From the NCBI GenBank assembly GCA_948144175.1, contig CANXME010002654.1:1426001-1490000 (forward strand): a stretch of DNA of 64,000 nucleotides. The letters run 5' to 3'. The stretch's first letter is position 1; each line of letters begins with the position of its first letter. Position numbers and translations under genes: made by a program. The DNA is from Closterium sp. NIES-65. Its lineage: Eukaryota; Streptophyta; Zygnematophyceae; Desmidiales; Closteriaceae. Of the stretch, positions 1 through 9,238 are shown piece after piece. The notes beneath the pieces were generated by a model that saw only the letters and a program-made list of their open reading frames with translations, was not told where the DNA came from and made no database searches.

Positions 1-1071
1 GCGGCTCTTGGATTTGCTCCTTCTACAGCCGACCCGTCGTTGTTTCTGCGCACCGACACCTCTTTGCCGCCGTTCTACATCCTCTTGTACGTCGACGACC
101 TGGTCTTTGCCACTGCTGACACTGCTGGACTCGCCCACGTGAAGTCCGAGCTGCAGAAGAGACACACGTGCACAGACCTGGGTGAACTGCGCAGCTACCT
201 TGGCTTGCAGATCACCCGGGACAGAGCACAGTGCACCATTACCCTGACTCAGTCACACATGGTGCAGCAGGTCCTTGAGCGCTTTGACTTCACGTACTCC
301 TCGCCACAGGCCACTCCTCTGTCTACTCACCACTCGCTCTCAGCTCTGCCTTCAGATGAGTCCGTAGAGCCGAGTGGCCCGTACCCAGAGCTTGTTGGCT
401 GCCTCATGTACCTGATGACCTGCACACGACCTGACCTTACATACCCTCTTAGCATCTTGGCACGCTATGTGGCTCCTGGGAGACACTGACCAGAGCACAT
501 GGCTGCAGCGAAGATGGTTTTGCGCTACTTGTGCAGCACGTCAGGCATGGGGCTAGTGCTTGGAGGGCAACGTCCACTGGTCCTCACTGGTCACGCAGAC
601 GCTTCTTGGGCTGACGACCAGGCTACGCAGCGGTCCTCACAGAGTTACACCTTCAGCCTTGGTTCCGGCTCTATCTTGTGGCGGTCTACCCGCTCGTCTT
701 CTGTTCTCGGCTCCAGCTGTGAGGTCGAGATCTACGCTGGGGCCATGGCTGCATAGGAGCTACGCTGGCTCACCTACCTGCTGATTGACCTTGGAGAGCA
801 GCCTCGTTCTCCTGCAGTTCTGTACGTGGACAACAAGGCCATGCTGGCCTTGTGTCGGGAGCACAGACTGGAGCACAGAACGAAGCACATTGCTCTTCGC
901 TACTTCCTTGCTCATGAGCTGCAGCAGCGGGGTCAGCTGCGCATTGCTTACGTGGCCTTTGAGGCCAACACTGCTGATATCTTTACCAAGGCACTTCCGC
1001 CTTGTGATCATCAGCGCTTGTGTACTTTGCTAGGTCTTGTGCCTAGTTGGCCTCACTTGCTCACCTCTTGA
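1..1071 (+). pseudogene. Copia pol part: RT end and RNase H (element K)
   Basis: Copia reverse transcriptase and RNase H would copy element RNA to cDNA in the cytoplasmic particle. Visible boxes are YVDDLVFATAD, TDLGELRSYLGLQITRD, CTRPDLTYPLSILARYVAPG, GHADASWADDQ, VDNKAMLALCREHRLEHRTKH and ANTADIFTKALPP. The region ends in the usual LLTS near 1071. The domain order and boxes are diagnostic of Ty1/copia. Broken copy. Confidence 0.85.
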
Positions 1072-1304
1072 CTTTGCTTGTACCGTGATCTATATGTACC
1101 TGCACTTGCATGCATACTCTTGCTAGGTTGTGATCATTGCCTTGTTTGTTCTTCTTGATGTATAACTCTGCTTGTGAACTGGTCTTGTGGCCTTGTGCCT
1201 GTGCTCAGATTGTATGGTGACGTTGTGATCCACCCTGGGCTTGCCTTGCTTCTCTTGACTGGTCTTGTGACCCCTTGTTCTCCCCCACTTTGCCTATGGG
1301 GGTG

Positions 1305-1435
1305 TGTCAAACTATATCTGCTATAGTCTGTTTAGGCTGTAGTGGGGTAGTCAATATGGGGTACAACACTTAAGGGGTTCCTACTTGTACTCTTCTTGCT
1401 GCTCAATGCAATCATTCCTTGTTTTCATTCTCACA
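1305..1435 (+). repeat. 3' LTR of element K (131 bp)
   Basis: It starts TGTCAAAC right after the polypurine tract and ends TTCTCACA (TG...CA). It carries the clan's LTR core (GTAGGCTGTAGTGGGGTA followed by ATATGGGGTACA). The closest LTR in the window is that of element J (60396-60521), so K and J belong to one LTR subfamily. Confidence 0.85.
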
Positions 1436-1480
1436 GCGATCAGCTATTGTTCAGACGTCAATTGTCCATAGTGAAGGACT

Positions 1481-1914
1481 GTGCATCTATCGTTAAAATG
1501 GCAATCATGGGCAAAGAAACGCCCACACTTTCTTGAGAAAACGGAGCCTTGCTACCGAACCGACCTCACGATCTCGCAGGATTGTCGGACTTGGAAGAAC
1601 GTTTGGTTTTACCGCGCGTTGTGTTTTCAAACATTACACAAACGCACGTTGGGAAACAGTACAAGATACGCGGCGGAGTAGTAAATGTTCCAGTTAAGGT
1701 TGTTGACATGGTAACTGCATTGCCTCGACTACTACAAGAAACTCATACTGTTCGTGTGCATTTTAAACGCAAATTGCAGAGTGGGCATAATGTGTATGAG
1801 GACAACGTGAGACCCGCCAAGATATTGCGAGCCATTTTGTATTTTGAGAAGAAATATTTGTTCAAGAAATTTGGAATTAGACTAGATAATGAAGTAATGG
1901 TTGAATCAAAATGA
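1481..1914 (+). pseudogene. Helitron protein, DUF6570-like N-terminal part
   Basis: One frame carries SIVKMAIMGKETPTLS up to about 1533, and the next carries ENGALLPNRPHDLAGLSDL and onward to VMVESK at 1911. The LEERLVxPRVxF and GxxVNVP boxes are those of the DUF6570 domain that precedes Helitron_like_N in Helitron transposases. Its role is unknown. The region upstream of 1481 (1436-1480) is in keeping with the same protein but too short to judge. Confidence 0.75.
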
Positions 1915-1917
1915 GAG

Positions 1918-2661
1918 ATGGATGATATCGATCTCCACAACCAGTTTTTATCGCACAGCAACAGTGATCAAACGAACAATCATTTGGAGACTAACGAAGG
2001 TGTGACTGGATTGGGAGTTGAGGAAGTGGAAGTGGATATTGACGAAGCCGATTTAAATGTCGATATCTTGGATACCATCATTTGTAATGAGCCATTGTAT
2101 CAAAATTTAGAGCAATACGTGGTAGAAATGGCGCCCAGCAAAAGGTCGCGACCGTTGCCTATTCTAATGGATAAACACGTCGAGGAGTTAGCATTTCCTA
2201 CATTATTTTGCGGAGAAGTTCGATTGCCAGGTATCGATGTATCCGCATTAAGTTATCGTAATATTGCAAAATGGGAACTCCTTCATAAAGATGCTCGTTT
2301 TTCTTCATGTGCGCATTTTTTTTTTAAAGATGTTTAAGCTAGAATTGATCCTGATGGACAACGTAATTGGCACACGTGTGCGACGAGAAATGATCGAGCA
2401 TGATGGAGAATATTCGGCTAAGGATATGCTGAATATTGATACGAGTCGATTATTACAAAAAAAAAAAAAAAAAAAAAAACGTTGTTCAACGAGTTCAAAA
2501 TTCTTCGCATGTCATCGAAGTACTATGAGAATTGTAGGAAAGATATGTTTGCAATGATACGTCAGTTAGGTCCACCAACATTCTTTTTAACGATATCTAT
2601 GGCCGATACAAAATGGATTGACCTGCACGTTATTCTACTGGAACATAACAGAAATACAGGA
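1918..2661 (+). pseudogene. Helitron protein, acidic linker and Helitron_like_N domain
   Basis: 1918-2315 encodes an acidic stretch (VEEVEVDIDEADLNVD), then PSKRSRPLPILMDKHVEELAFPTLF and YRNIAKWELLHKDARFSSCAHFFF. The frame then switches in the T run to KMFKLELILMDNVIGTRVRREM and, after the poly-A run, to FNEFKILRMSSKYYENC, MFAMIRQLGPPTFFLTISM and ADTKWIDLHVIL. The last part is the Helitron_like_N signature (QLGxPTFFxTxSxADxxW). Both frame changes fall in homopolymers, so either decay or base-calling error could explain them. Confidence 0.8.
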
Positions 2662-2783
2662 TGAGGAAATTAGAACGAGAATGAATTGACTATGGAATGG
2701 AAGTGATACAAATATGCAACCCTAGAAATGTGTACCCCATATGAGCTACCCCACTATAGCCTACACAAGATTATAATTTGACA
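2662..2783 (-). repeat. 3' LTR of element A (122 bp)
   Basis: On the + strand it runs from TGAGGAAATTAG to TTTGACA, that is TGTCA...CTCA on the element strand. It differs from 9117-9238 by one base near its end. It is followed (in the - reading, preceded) by the CCTATGGGGGTG polypurine tract at about 2784-2796. Confidence 0.93.
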
Positions 2784-2991
2784 CACCCCCATAGGCAAAG
2801 TGGGGGAGAACAAGGGGTCACAAGACCAGTCAACCAAAGCGAAGCAAAGCTCAGGGTGGATCACAAAGTCACCACACATTCCGAGCACAAGTTCAAGGCC
2901 AGAAGGCCAGTTCACATGCAGGAGCACATATATATATAAGAGGCTAAGCAAGCAAGAGCAAGAGTATATATATGTGACAGTACAAGCAAGG

Positions 2992-5900
2992 TCAAGAAGT
3001 GAGCAAGTGAGGCAAGACAGGCACAAGACCAAGCTGAGTACAGAAGCGCTGATGATCACAAGGCGCAAGCGCCTTGGTGAAAACATCGGCAGTGTTGGCC
3101 TCAGAGGCCACGTACGCAAGTCGCAACTGACCACGCTGCTGTAGCTCACGAGCAAGGAAGTAGCGAAGAGCAATGTGCTTTGTTCTATGCTCCAGTTGCT
3201 GCTCTCGACACAAGGCCAGCATGGCCTTGTTGTCTACGTACAGGACTGGAGGAGAACGAGGCGGCTCTCCAAGGTTGGTCAGAAGGTAGGTGAGCCAGTG
3301 AAGCTCCTGGGCAGCCATGGCCCCGGCGTAGATCTCAGCCTCACAAATGGAGCCGAGAACAGAAGACGAGCGAGTAGCCCGCCACGAAACAGAGCCGGAA
3401 CCAAGGCTGAAGGTGTAACCCTGTGACGACCGCTGCGTAGCCTGGTCGTCAGCCCAAGAAGCATCCGCGTGCCCAGTGAGGACCACAGGACTCCGCCCTC
3501 CAAGCACTAGCCCCATGCCCGACGTACTACACAAGTAGCGCAACACCCTCTTTGCTGCAGCCATGTGCTCTGGTCGGTGTCTCCCAGGAGCAACATAGCG
3601 TGCAAGAATGCTAAGAGGGTATGCAAGGTCAGGTCGTGTGCAGGTCATCAGGTACATGAGGCAACCAACAAGCTCTGGATACGGGCCACTCGACTCTACG
3701 GACTCATCCGAAGGCAGAGCTGAGAGTGAGTGGCGAGTAGGCAGAGGAGTGGCCTGAGGCGAGGAGTACGTGAAGCCGAAGCGCTGAAGGACCTGCTGCA
3801 CCATGTGTGACTGAGTCAGGGTAATGGTGCGGAATGCTCTGTCCCGGGTGATCTGCAAGCCAAGGTAGCTGCGCAGTTCACCCAGGTCAGTGCACGTGTG
3901 TCTCTTCTGCAGCTTAGACTTCACGTAGGCGAGTCCAACAGTGTCAGCTGTGGCAAAGACCAAGTCGTCGACGTACACGAGGATGTAGAACGGCGGCAGA
4001 GAGGTGTCGGTGCGCAGAATTAGCGACGTGTCGGCAGTAGAAGGAGCAAACCCAAGAGCCGCGAGTGTAGTCCTCAGTGTGTCGTGCCACTCACGTGGCG
4101 CCTGGCGGAGACCGTAGACTGGACGCCGGAGACTCCACTGGGTACCAGGAGGGAAAGACCTAGTGAAGCCAGGTGGGCGGCGCAGCCAGATCTCCTCGTG
4201 CAGGCTGCCCTGCAAGAAAGCAGTGCTGAAGTCAAGAGAGTGCAGCTCGTAGTCACGGTGAGCAGCAACGTGCAGCAGTACCCGAAGAGTGGTCATCTTC
4301 GGGGTGGGGGAGAAGGTCTGAAAGTAGTCAACTCCCTGCCGCTGACTGAAGCCACGAGCCACGTAATGCGCCTTGAAGACAGGCGGAGAACCCGGCGGCC
4401 GCTTCACCCTGAAGATCCACATGCCACTGACGATGTTCGCCCCAGGAGGGGGGACAGCGTCAACGTAGGTGCCTGTGGACTTCCAGGAAGCCATCTCTGC
4501 ATCCATAGCTGCCTGCCACTGAGAGGAGTAGGGACCCTCTATCGCCTCCGCGTAAGAGCGCGGAGTCGGGATGTCAAGTGCATCCGGGTCTCCCTCAGGG
4601 GTAAGCAGTACTGACACGATATGAGGTGAAGCAGCTGCCAGACACTGGAACTCCTCCTGCCTGTCCTCAAGGACGTCCGTGCCAAGGGCACACTCACCCC
4701 CGACGGACGGAGGACAGACAGACGCAGACTCAGTGACAAGACTAGCAGCGTAGTCTAGGCGACAGCGAGCAGCAAAGTCGACGAGCTCATTGACGAGGGC
4801 AGACGCAGCAGTAGACTCAAAAGAAGGGTTAGTGACGACAGTAGCAAGGAGACGCGTGACAGTAGGACTAGCAGCACGAAGAGAGTCTGACTCTGGGTCG
4901 GCAAGAGCAGGAAGATAGGACTCAGGAGGGGAAGGCAAAGGGGCACACAGAGGAGCAGTAGATGGACGCAGAGACATCCGGTGCGTGCCAGGGACAGGAG
5001 GAGGACGCTGACGCGAACCGCGACCACTAGTGCGAGCAGCACGAACAGGCGACGCTGGACGAGACGCAGGCTCACGACGCTCAGTAAGACCTCCAGTAGG
5101 ACCAGCGTAGGGAGAAGGAGCAGGCAAAGGGGAGGCAGGCTGTAGCTGTGACTGTGACGGGACAGGCTGTGGACCCTCTAAGGGAGGAGGAGGACCAGTA
5201 GATGGTGGAAGACCAAGAACCTGCTGCAGGAGTGGAACGAAGTACGGTCGAGGCCGCGTGGCGACGCCAGAAACAGCAGGGACAGCACCAGTACCCGCAG
5301 CAGGAGCACCCGCTCCAGCAGCACCTCCAGCAGCTCCAGAACCTCCAGCAGCACCAAGAGCACCCCCAGCAGGACCGCCAGTGGTAGTCTCAGCGCCAAC
5401 ACCCTCAGCAGTACCAGCTCCAGTCGAACCTGCAGGCCCAGCAGTATGAGCACCTCCGGGACCCGCGACAGCAGCACCCTCAGTAGCCGAAGAACCTCCA
5501 GCACCAGCAGCACGGCTCCAGCGCAGGGCAAACCACTCGCGCAGTTCCTGTGGAGAGAGTTGCTCCCGGCGAGACGAAGCACCTGGAGAACCTCCAGGCG
5601 GAGCACCTCCAGGCTCAGCACCCCCAGGCCCAGCACCCCCAGGTAAAGCACCTCCAAGCTCAGCACCCCCAGGCCCAGCACCCCCAGGCAAAGCACCCCC
5701 AGGCAAAGCACCCCCAGGCTCAGCACCCCCAGGCTCAGCACCCCCAGGCTCAGCACCCCCAGGCTTATCACCCCCAGGCTCAGCACCCCTAGGCTCCGCA
5801 CCCCCAGGCTCAGCACCCCCAGTCTCAGCACCCCTAGGCTCAGCATCCTCAGCTGCACCAGAGTCACCAGTGACCACGACAGGTTCGACTGCGTCTACCT

Positions 5901-6165
5901 TGGACACACCTGAAGGAGCAGGACCCTGAGGGGGAAGGGGGTCTACCGGGGGGGGATCTGGTACAAGGAAGAGCGGGGGCGGGGGGAGGGACGGAGTGCG
6001 GTAGGGGAAGAGGCGGTAGTAGGGGACCGACTCGTCGAACGTGACGTCTTGGGAGGACAGAACACGGCGAGAGGTGGGGTGGTAGAACTGCCACCCAGGC
6101 GCGTCGGGGGGGAACCCCAGGAAGACGCAAGGAGCAGCGCGAGGGGACAGCTTGTCCGCAGACAA
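2992..6165 (-). CDS. Copia pol part: integrase end, linker, RT, RNase H (element A)
   Basis: A 1057-codon open stretch, part of the copia polyprotein rather than a free-standing gene. Order: end of integrase (SADKLSPRAAPCVFLGFP, DVTFDESVPYYRLFPYRT), a GAEPG-type repeat tract, a SPQELREWFALRW box, a proline- and serine-rich linker, RT (WIFRVKRPPGS, HSLDFSTAFLQGSLHEEIW, YVDDLVFATAD), RNase H (CEAEIYAGAMAAQEL, YVDNKAMLALCRE, ANTADVFTKALAP), ending LLTS. It is in the same order and nearly the same length as in elements H and I. Confidence 0.88.
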   Translation of the reverse strand: MSADKLSPRAAPCVFLGFPPDAPGWQFYHPTSRRVLSSQDVTFDESVPYYRLFPYRTPSLPPPPLFLVPDPPPVDPLPPQGPAPSGVSKVDAVEPVVVTGDSGAAEDAEPRGAETGGAEPGGAEPRGAEPGGDKPGGAEPGGAEPGGAEPGGALPGGALPGGAGPGGAELGGALPGGAGPGGAEPGGAPPGGSPGASSRREQLSPQELREWFALRWSRAAGAGGSSATEGAAVAGPGGAHTAGPAGSTGAGTAEGVGAETTTGGPAGGALGAAGGSGAAGGAAGAGAPAAGTGAVPAVSGVATRPRPYFVPLLQQVLGLPPSTGPPPPLEGPQPVPSQSQLQPASPLPAPSPYAGPTGGLTERREPASRPASPVRAARTSGRGSRQRPPPVPGTHRMSLRPSTAPLCAPLPSPPESYLPALADPESDSLRAASPTVTRLLATVVTNPSFESTAASALVNELVDFAARCRLDYAASLVTESASVCPPSVGGECALGTDVLEDRQEEFQCLAAASPHIVSVLLTPEGDPDALDIPTPRSYAEAIEGPYSSQWQAAMDAEMASWKSTGTYVDAVPPPGANIVSGMWIFRVKRPPGSPPVFKAHYVARGFSQRQGVDYFQTFSPTPKMTTLRVLLHVAAHRDYELHSLDFSTAFLQGSLHEEIWLRRPPGFTRSFPPGTQWSLRRPVYGLRQAPREWHDTLRTTLAALGFAPSTADTSLILRTDTSLPPFYILVYVDDLVFATADTVGLAYVKSKLQKRHTCTDLGELRSYLGLQITRDRAFRTITLTQSHMVQQVLQRFGFTYSSPQATPLPTRHSLSALPSDESVESSGPYPELVGCLMYLMTCTRPDLAYPLSILARYVAPGRHRPEHMAAAKRVLRYLCSTSGMGLVLGGRSPVVLTGHADASWADDQATQRSSQGYTFSLGSGSVSWRATRSSSVLGSICEAEIYAGAMAAQELHWLTYLLTNLGEPPRSPPVLYVDNKAMLALCREQQLEHRTKHIALRYFLARELQQRGQLRLAYVASEANTADVFTKALAPCDHQRFCTQLGLVPVLPHLLTS
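5580..5870 (-). repeat. GAEPG-coding minisatellite (element A linker)
   Basis: Tandem 15-bp units (on the + strand, variants of CTCAGCACCCCCAGG) encode repeated GGAEP/GGALP pentapeptides between integrase and RT. About 19 units are present. The same tract, with other copy numbers, is present in C, L, G, H, I and E. Confidence 0.9.
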
Positions 6166-7041
6166 GTCGCGGACAAACGCCCGAGATCCTCAGACCCGGA
6201 ACGCCGACGCATCGCCAACCTTCCCCGTCCACATCAGGGCTGGGGAGGTCTCCGGCCTGGAGACCCTGGGGTGAAGGTTGATCTGATGCGCCGCGTACCT
6301 GACCGCAAACGGCCACAGAAAATGGGGGGCAGCCGCATGCATCATAGACGTACGAGCGACGTCCATGACCATGCCAATGCGGCGCTCAGCAATCCCATTT
6401 TGCTGCGGGGAGTCCGGAAGCGTGAAGTCTGACGGATGCCTCGTGCACGACAGTAGGCTCTCAGAAGGCCAGAGGAGAACTCTCCGCCTCTGTCATAGTG
6501 CAGACGCAGAATAGGAAAGTCCTAGCCAAAGCTCGAGACGAGCTGCGCGGATCCAGTCGATCAGCACCTCGGTGACATCACCCTTGCTGCGCAAGGGGAA
6601 GACTGCGGTGTAACGCGAGTACTCGTCAACAACCAGCAGGAAGTAGCGCTCGTGACCCTGTCCACGGACGCGGGCTGGGCCCCACACGTCCATGTGAAGC
6701 GTCTGCAGCGGGGCCTCTGTCGGAGGAAACTGGGAGGAGTGAGGGGCAGCACGCAGGCGCCCCTCGACACAGGGGACACAGGCAGGGCCAGGGCCCTGAG
6801 GAAGGGGAGGGAGGGACCGGGGCAGACCAGACACAAGAAGACGGGAGGCCATGCCTCTGAGCCGAAGCAGAGAGGGGTGACCAAGGCGGTGGTGCCAGAG
6901 GAGAGTCTTGTGAGACAGGAGACGACACGAACAGGGGGCAGAGTCAGGACCAGACCTGAACGCTGCAGCAAACACCTGACCCGACGCAGCGACCCGACCA
7001 GACTCAGCAACGGGAGGAGACGCATTGGTCAGTGTGTACAC
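5990..7041 (-). pseudogene. Copia integrase region (element A)
   Basis: Reading leftward from about 6930: the zinc-binding front HRLGHPSLLRLRGM and the core boxes DVWGPARVRGQGHERYF, VVDEYSRYTAVFPLRSKGD, SPQQNGIAERRIGMV-like, and WPFAVRYAAHQINLHPRVS. These are the copia GAG-pre-integrase and DDE integrase motifs, which join element cDNA into the genome. Broken. Confidence 0.82.
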
Positions 7042-7951
7042 TCACGGAGCTGCTGAGGGGGGGGGGATGTCCCGAGAACGCTGCTGCTGCTGCTGCTGGC
7101 GCTGACCACCACCAGTGCTGCTCCGCTGCGAAGCGCCACCCCGACCACCTCCACCTCCTCCTCCAACGCCTCCTCCACCCCCGCCACCATCGCTGCCTCC
7201 GCTAGGACCGCCGCCGCCTCCGCCGCCTCCGCCTCCACTGCTGCCACCGACACCTCCACCCCCGCCACCACTCCCACCGCCACCCCCACCGCCACCCCCA
7301 CTTCCTCCGCCGCCTCTACCGCCTCCTCCACCGCCGCCTCCACCGCCCCCGCTAGCTCCACCCGCACCCTTGCCCCCCTTGCCCTTGCCAGGGCGGTGTC
7401 TCCCGCTAGGGGCAGACGCCGCACCGACCGACTCAAGACCAACGAGGTGGGTGACTATAAAATAGAGAGTGATGTACATGGGGGTGGGGGGTCTTGGCGC
7501 AGAACTCAGCAAGAAGCGCGGCGCGGTAGCGAGTGTCACTAGTGCGGAGGTGCGTAATGAGGTCAGCGACTGTGGAAAAGGCAGCAAGGTCACGGAAGAG
7601 GAAGGGTAGCAAGAGGCGGCTCAGTGCAGCAGTGGCAGGGGAAGAGTAGCGTGCAACTACAGCGTCGTACAAGGTCTGAGCACTCTTGTACTGACTAAAT
7701 TGCGCGCACTCAGCGGTAGGCAGGTGGCGACGCACAGCAAGACGTGCAGCAGCATCGCGCGTGGCCCACTGGGAGCGAACAGTGGGGTCAGCATCAGCAG
7801 CAGGGGCAGGAGAGGCGCCAGAGGTAAGGTCAAAGAGAGAGAGACCGTCTGCCCTATCGCACTGTAAGTACAGCTGCAGGTCGTCGACCCAGACCTCAAA
7901 GTCAATGGTGCGACCCTCAGCGTCAAAAGCGAGGACACTGGGGGTAGCCAT
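7030..7951 (-). pseudogene. Copia gag region (element A)
   Basis: Starts at 7951 with MATPSVLAFDAEGR, the conserved Gag start of this clan (IDFEVWVDDLQLYLQCDRAD, DAAARLAVRRHLPT, YDAVVARYSSPATAALSRL, LRTSDTRYRAALLAEFCAK). It then enters an extreme glycine-rich tract (about 7100-7370) and a glutamine-rich end. Gag forms the particle shell; the Gly/Arg-rich tail would be the RNA-binding part. Broken. Confidence 0.82.
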
Positions 7952-8094
7952 GACAACAGTAGACTAGCAGTACCAACTGTAGGACAGGGGCAGTGCAGTG
8001 ACAGAGGCGCTGTTCTCACCAGACAGGGCGCTTGGGGCAGCTGAGCAGCATATCAAAACGGCAACACTGCTGCTCGGACGGCTCAGCAGCAACA

Positions 8095-8390
8095 GCGGCT
8101 CCGCGGTACCAGCGGCTCGGCTCCTCTGGCGGCTCGGGCGGCTCGGGCGGCTCGGCTCCTCAGCGGCTCTGGCGGCTCGGGCGGCTCGGCTCCTTAGCGG
8201 CTCGGGCGGCTCGGCTCCTCAGTGGCTCAGGCGGCCCGGGCGGATCATCAGGGTCGGGCAGCTCGGGCGGCTCAGGCGGCTCCGGCAGCTCGGCTCTCAC
8301 CGGCTCAGGCGGCTCCTTAGGCGGCTCGGGCGGCTCGACTCCTCGGCGGCTCAGGCAGCTGGGGCTGCTCGGGCGGAGCGGGCGGTGAAG
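8095..8390 (-). repeat. 9-bp CGGCTCGGG tandem tract (leader, element A)
   Basis: On the + strand, imperfect tandem CGGCTCGGG/CGGCTCCTC units lie just upstream of gag. Matching tracts sit in the same place in L (23835-24080), G (45370-45620), C (about 16790-16990) and, on the + strand, D (25920-26130). Reading frames through it are low-complexity and not taken as genes. Confidence 0.8.
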
Positions 8391-8539
8391 GGCGGCGGGG
8401 CCGCAAGGTAGGAGGCGGGGCCGCAGTAGGAGAGGCGGCGGGTCTGCAGAGAAGGAGGTGGCGGGGCCGCGACGAACGGCGGCGGGGCCGCAGTGGGAGA
8501 GGCGGCGGGGCCGTAGTGAAGGGCGGGGGAGCCGCTGAG

Positions 8540-8960
8540 AAGGGCGGCGGCGCCGCTGCGAGAGAGGCGGCGAGGCCGCGATGAAGGGCGGTGGGGCCGC
8601 GACGAAGGGCGGCAGGGCCGCGACGAAGGGCGGCGGGGCCGCGACGAAGGGTGGCGGGGCCGCGACGAAGGGCGGCGGGGCCGCGACGAAGGACGGCGGG
8701 GCCGCGACGAAGGGCGGCGGGGCCTCAGTGGGAGGCGGCGGGGCCGCTGAGAAGGTGGCGGGGCCGCACCGAGAGAGGCGGCGGGGCCGAATCGACGGGC
8801 GGCGGGGCCGTTAGGGTGGCGGGGCCTAATCGACGGGCGGCGGGGCCGAATCGACGGGCGACGAGGCCGTGAGGGCGGCTAGGCCTAATCGACGGGCGGC
8901 GGGGCCGAATCGACGGGCGGCGGGGCCTAATCGACGGGCGGCGGGGCCACTAGGGCGATG
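8540..8960 (-). repeat. 21-bp GC-rich leader minisatellite (element A)
   Basis: Near-exact 21-bp units occur from about 8578 to 8740 (core GCCGCGACGAAGGGCGGCGG). Degenerate relatives (GGCGGCGGGGCCGAATCGAC) run on to about 8960. The tract lies between primer site and gag, so it belongs to the untranslated leader. Confidence 0.85.
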
Positions 8961-9041
8961 GGGCCGCTAGGGCGTTGGGGCCGCTAGGGCGGCTCGACGA
9001 AGTGAGAGCCCGGAGCGCGACTCAGGCTGAGCGCGCTTCGG

Positions 9042-9116
9042 GCAGAAAAAAAAAAAAAAAAACTCGATGTGGTGGGCCCTAGGCACAGTTCCCAGGGGGG
9101 AACCTGCTCGATACCA
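9042..9116 (-). promoter_or_regulatory. Primer site, hairpin and T-tract of element A leader
   Basis: On the element strand the LTR is followed at once by TGGTATCGAGCAGG (9103-9116), a good match to the site for initiator tRNA-Met priming. A GTTCCC...GGGAAC hairpin (about 9088-9103), the palindromic CCTAGGGCCCACC box, a long T tract and CTGCCCGAAGCGCGC then follow. The same order recurs in C, D, G, L and J. Confidence 0.85.
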
Positions 9117-9238
9117 TGAGGAAATTAGAACGAGAATGAATTGACTATGGAATGGAAGTGATACAAATATGCAACCCTAGAAATGTGTACCCCATATGAG
9201 CTACCCCACTATAGCCTACACAAGATTATTATTTGACA
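9117..9238 (-). repeat. 5' LTR of element A (122 bp)
   Basis: Partner of 2662-2783 with one difference. On the + strand it starts TGAGGAAATTAG beside the primer site and ends TTTGACA. It is followed by CAGAA, the right copy of the target duplication. Confidence 0.93.

Larger units (their letters stand above)
1..1435 (+). mobile_element. Element K: Ty1/copia LTR retrotransposon, 3' end
   Basis: Only the 3' end is in the window. In order it shows the second half of the reverse transcriptase (YVDD active-site box near 88-99), RNase H (CEVEIYAGAMAA-like box, then ANTADIFTKAL near 965-990), a 3' untranslated stretch with the conserved CCTATGGGGGTG polypurine tract just before 1305, and the 3' LTR. 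The RT-RNase H protein is over 85% alike by eye to elements A, B, G, H and I. It directly abuts Helitron block 1. It reads as broken (a few breaks). The 5' half lies outside the window, so its flanking duplication cannot be tested. Confidence 0.9.
1436..2661 (+). mobile_element. Helitron block 1 (DUF6570-like front and Rep N-terminal domain)
   Basis: AT-rich block, unlike the GC-rich retrotransposons on both sides. From about 1481 to 1914 it reads like the DUF6570 region found at the start of Helitron Rep-helicase proteins (LSDLEERLVLPRV, GKQYKIRGGVVNVPVKV, LPRLLQETHTVRV, NVRPAKILRAILYF). From 1918 to about 2325 comes an acidic linker and then EELAFPTLFCGEVRLPG, matching the typical Helitron LFP box. 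From about 2264 to 2661 comes the Helitron N-terminal domain (YYENCRKDMFAMIRQLG, then PPTFFLTISMADTKW). The reading frame changes at a 10-T run (2316-2325) and at a 23-A run (2457-2479), and there are a few other breaks near 1530 and 1915. A rolling-circle Rep-helicase is the family's transposase. This copy is decayed. The block ends inside a codon at the LTR of element A, and the phase resumes at 9244. Confidence 0.85.
2662..9238 (-). mobile_element. Element A: Ty1/copia LTR retrotransposon, both LTRs
   Basis: A 6.58-kb element on the - strand, inserted in the Helitron. It has two 122-bp LTRs with one difference between them and flanking 5-bp duplications CAGGA (2657-2661) and CAGAA (9239-9243). 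Reading from the right it shows a 5' LTR, primer site, GC-rich leader with minisatellites, gag (about 7030-7951), integrase (about 5990-6930), GAEPG-repeat linker (about 5580-5870), reverse transcriptase (YVDD at 3964-3975), RNase H and 3' UTR. It is broken, with few breaks; a long pol reading frame of 1057 codons remains. The single LTR difference makes it one of the youngest insertions here. Confidence 0.93.

Noticed and set aside
5178-5867. Leucine-valine repeat frames over the GAEPG tract as membrane proteins
   Set aside because: They come from reading the 15-bp minisatellite in another frame; the frame joined to integrase and RT is the GAEPG one.
2992-6165. The main elements as Ty3/gypsy
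   Set aside because: Integrase precedes RT, and the RT and RNase H boxes are of the Ty1/copia type.
7042-7593. Glycine-rich or proline-rich frames as cell-wall or collagen-like proteins
   Set aside because: They are the Gag tail or its reverse strand inside copia elements, in the same place in each copy.
8540-8960. Leader tandem repeats as a CRISPR array
   Set aside because: Units are contiguous with no unique spacers, the setting is eukaryotic, and the repeats lie in a retrotransposon leader.
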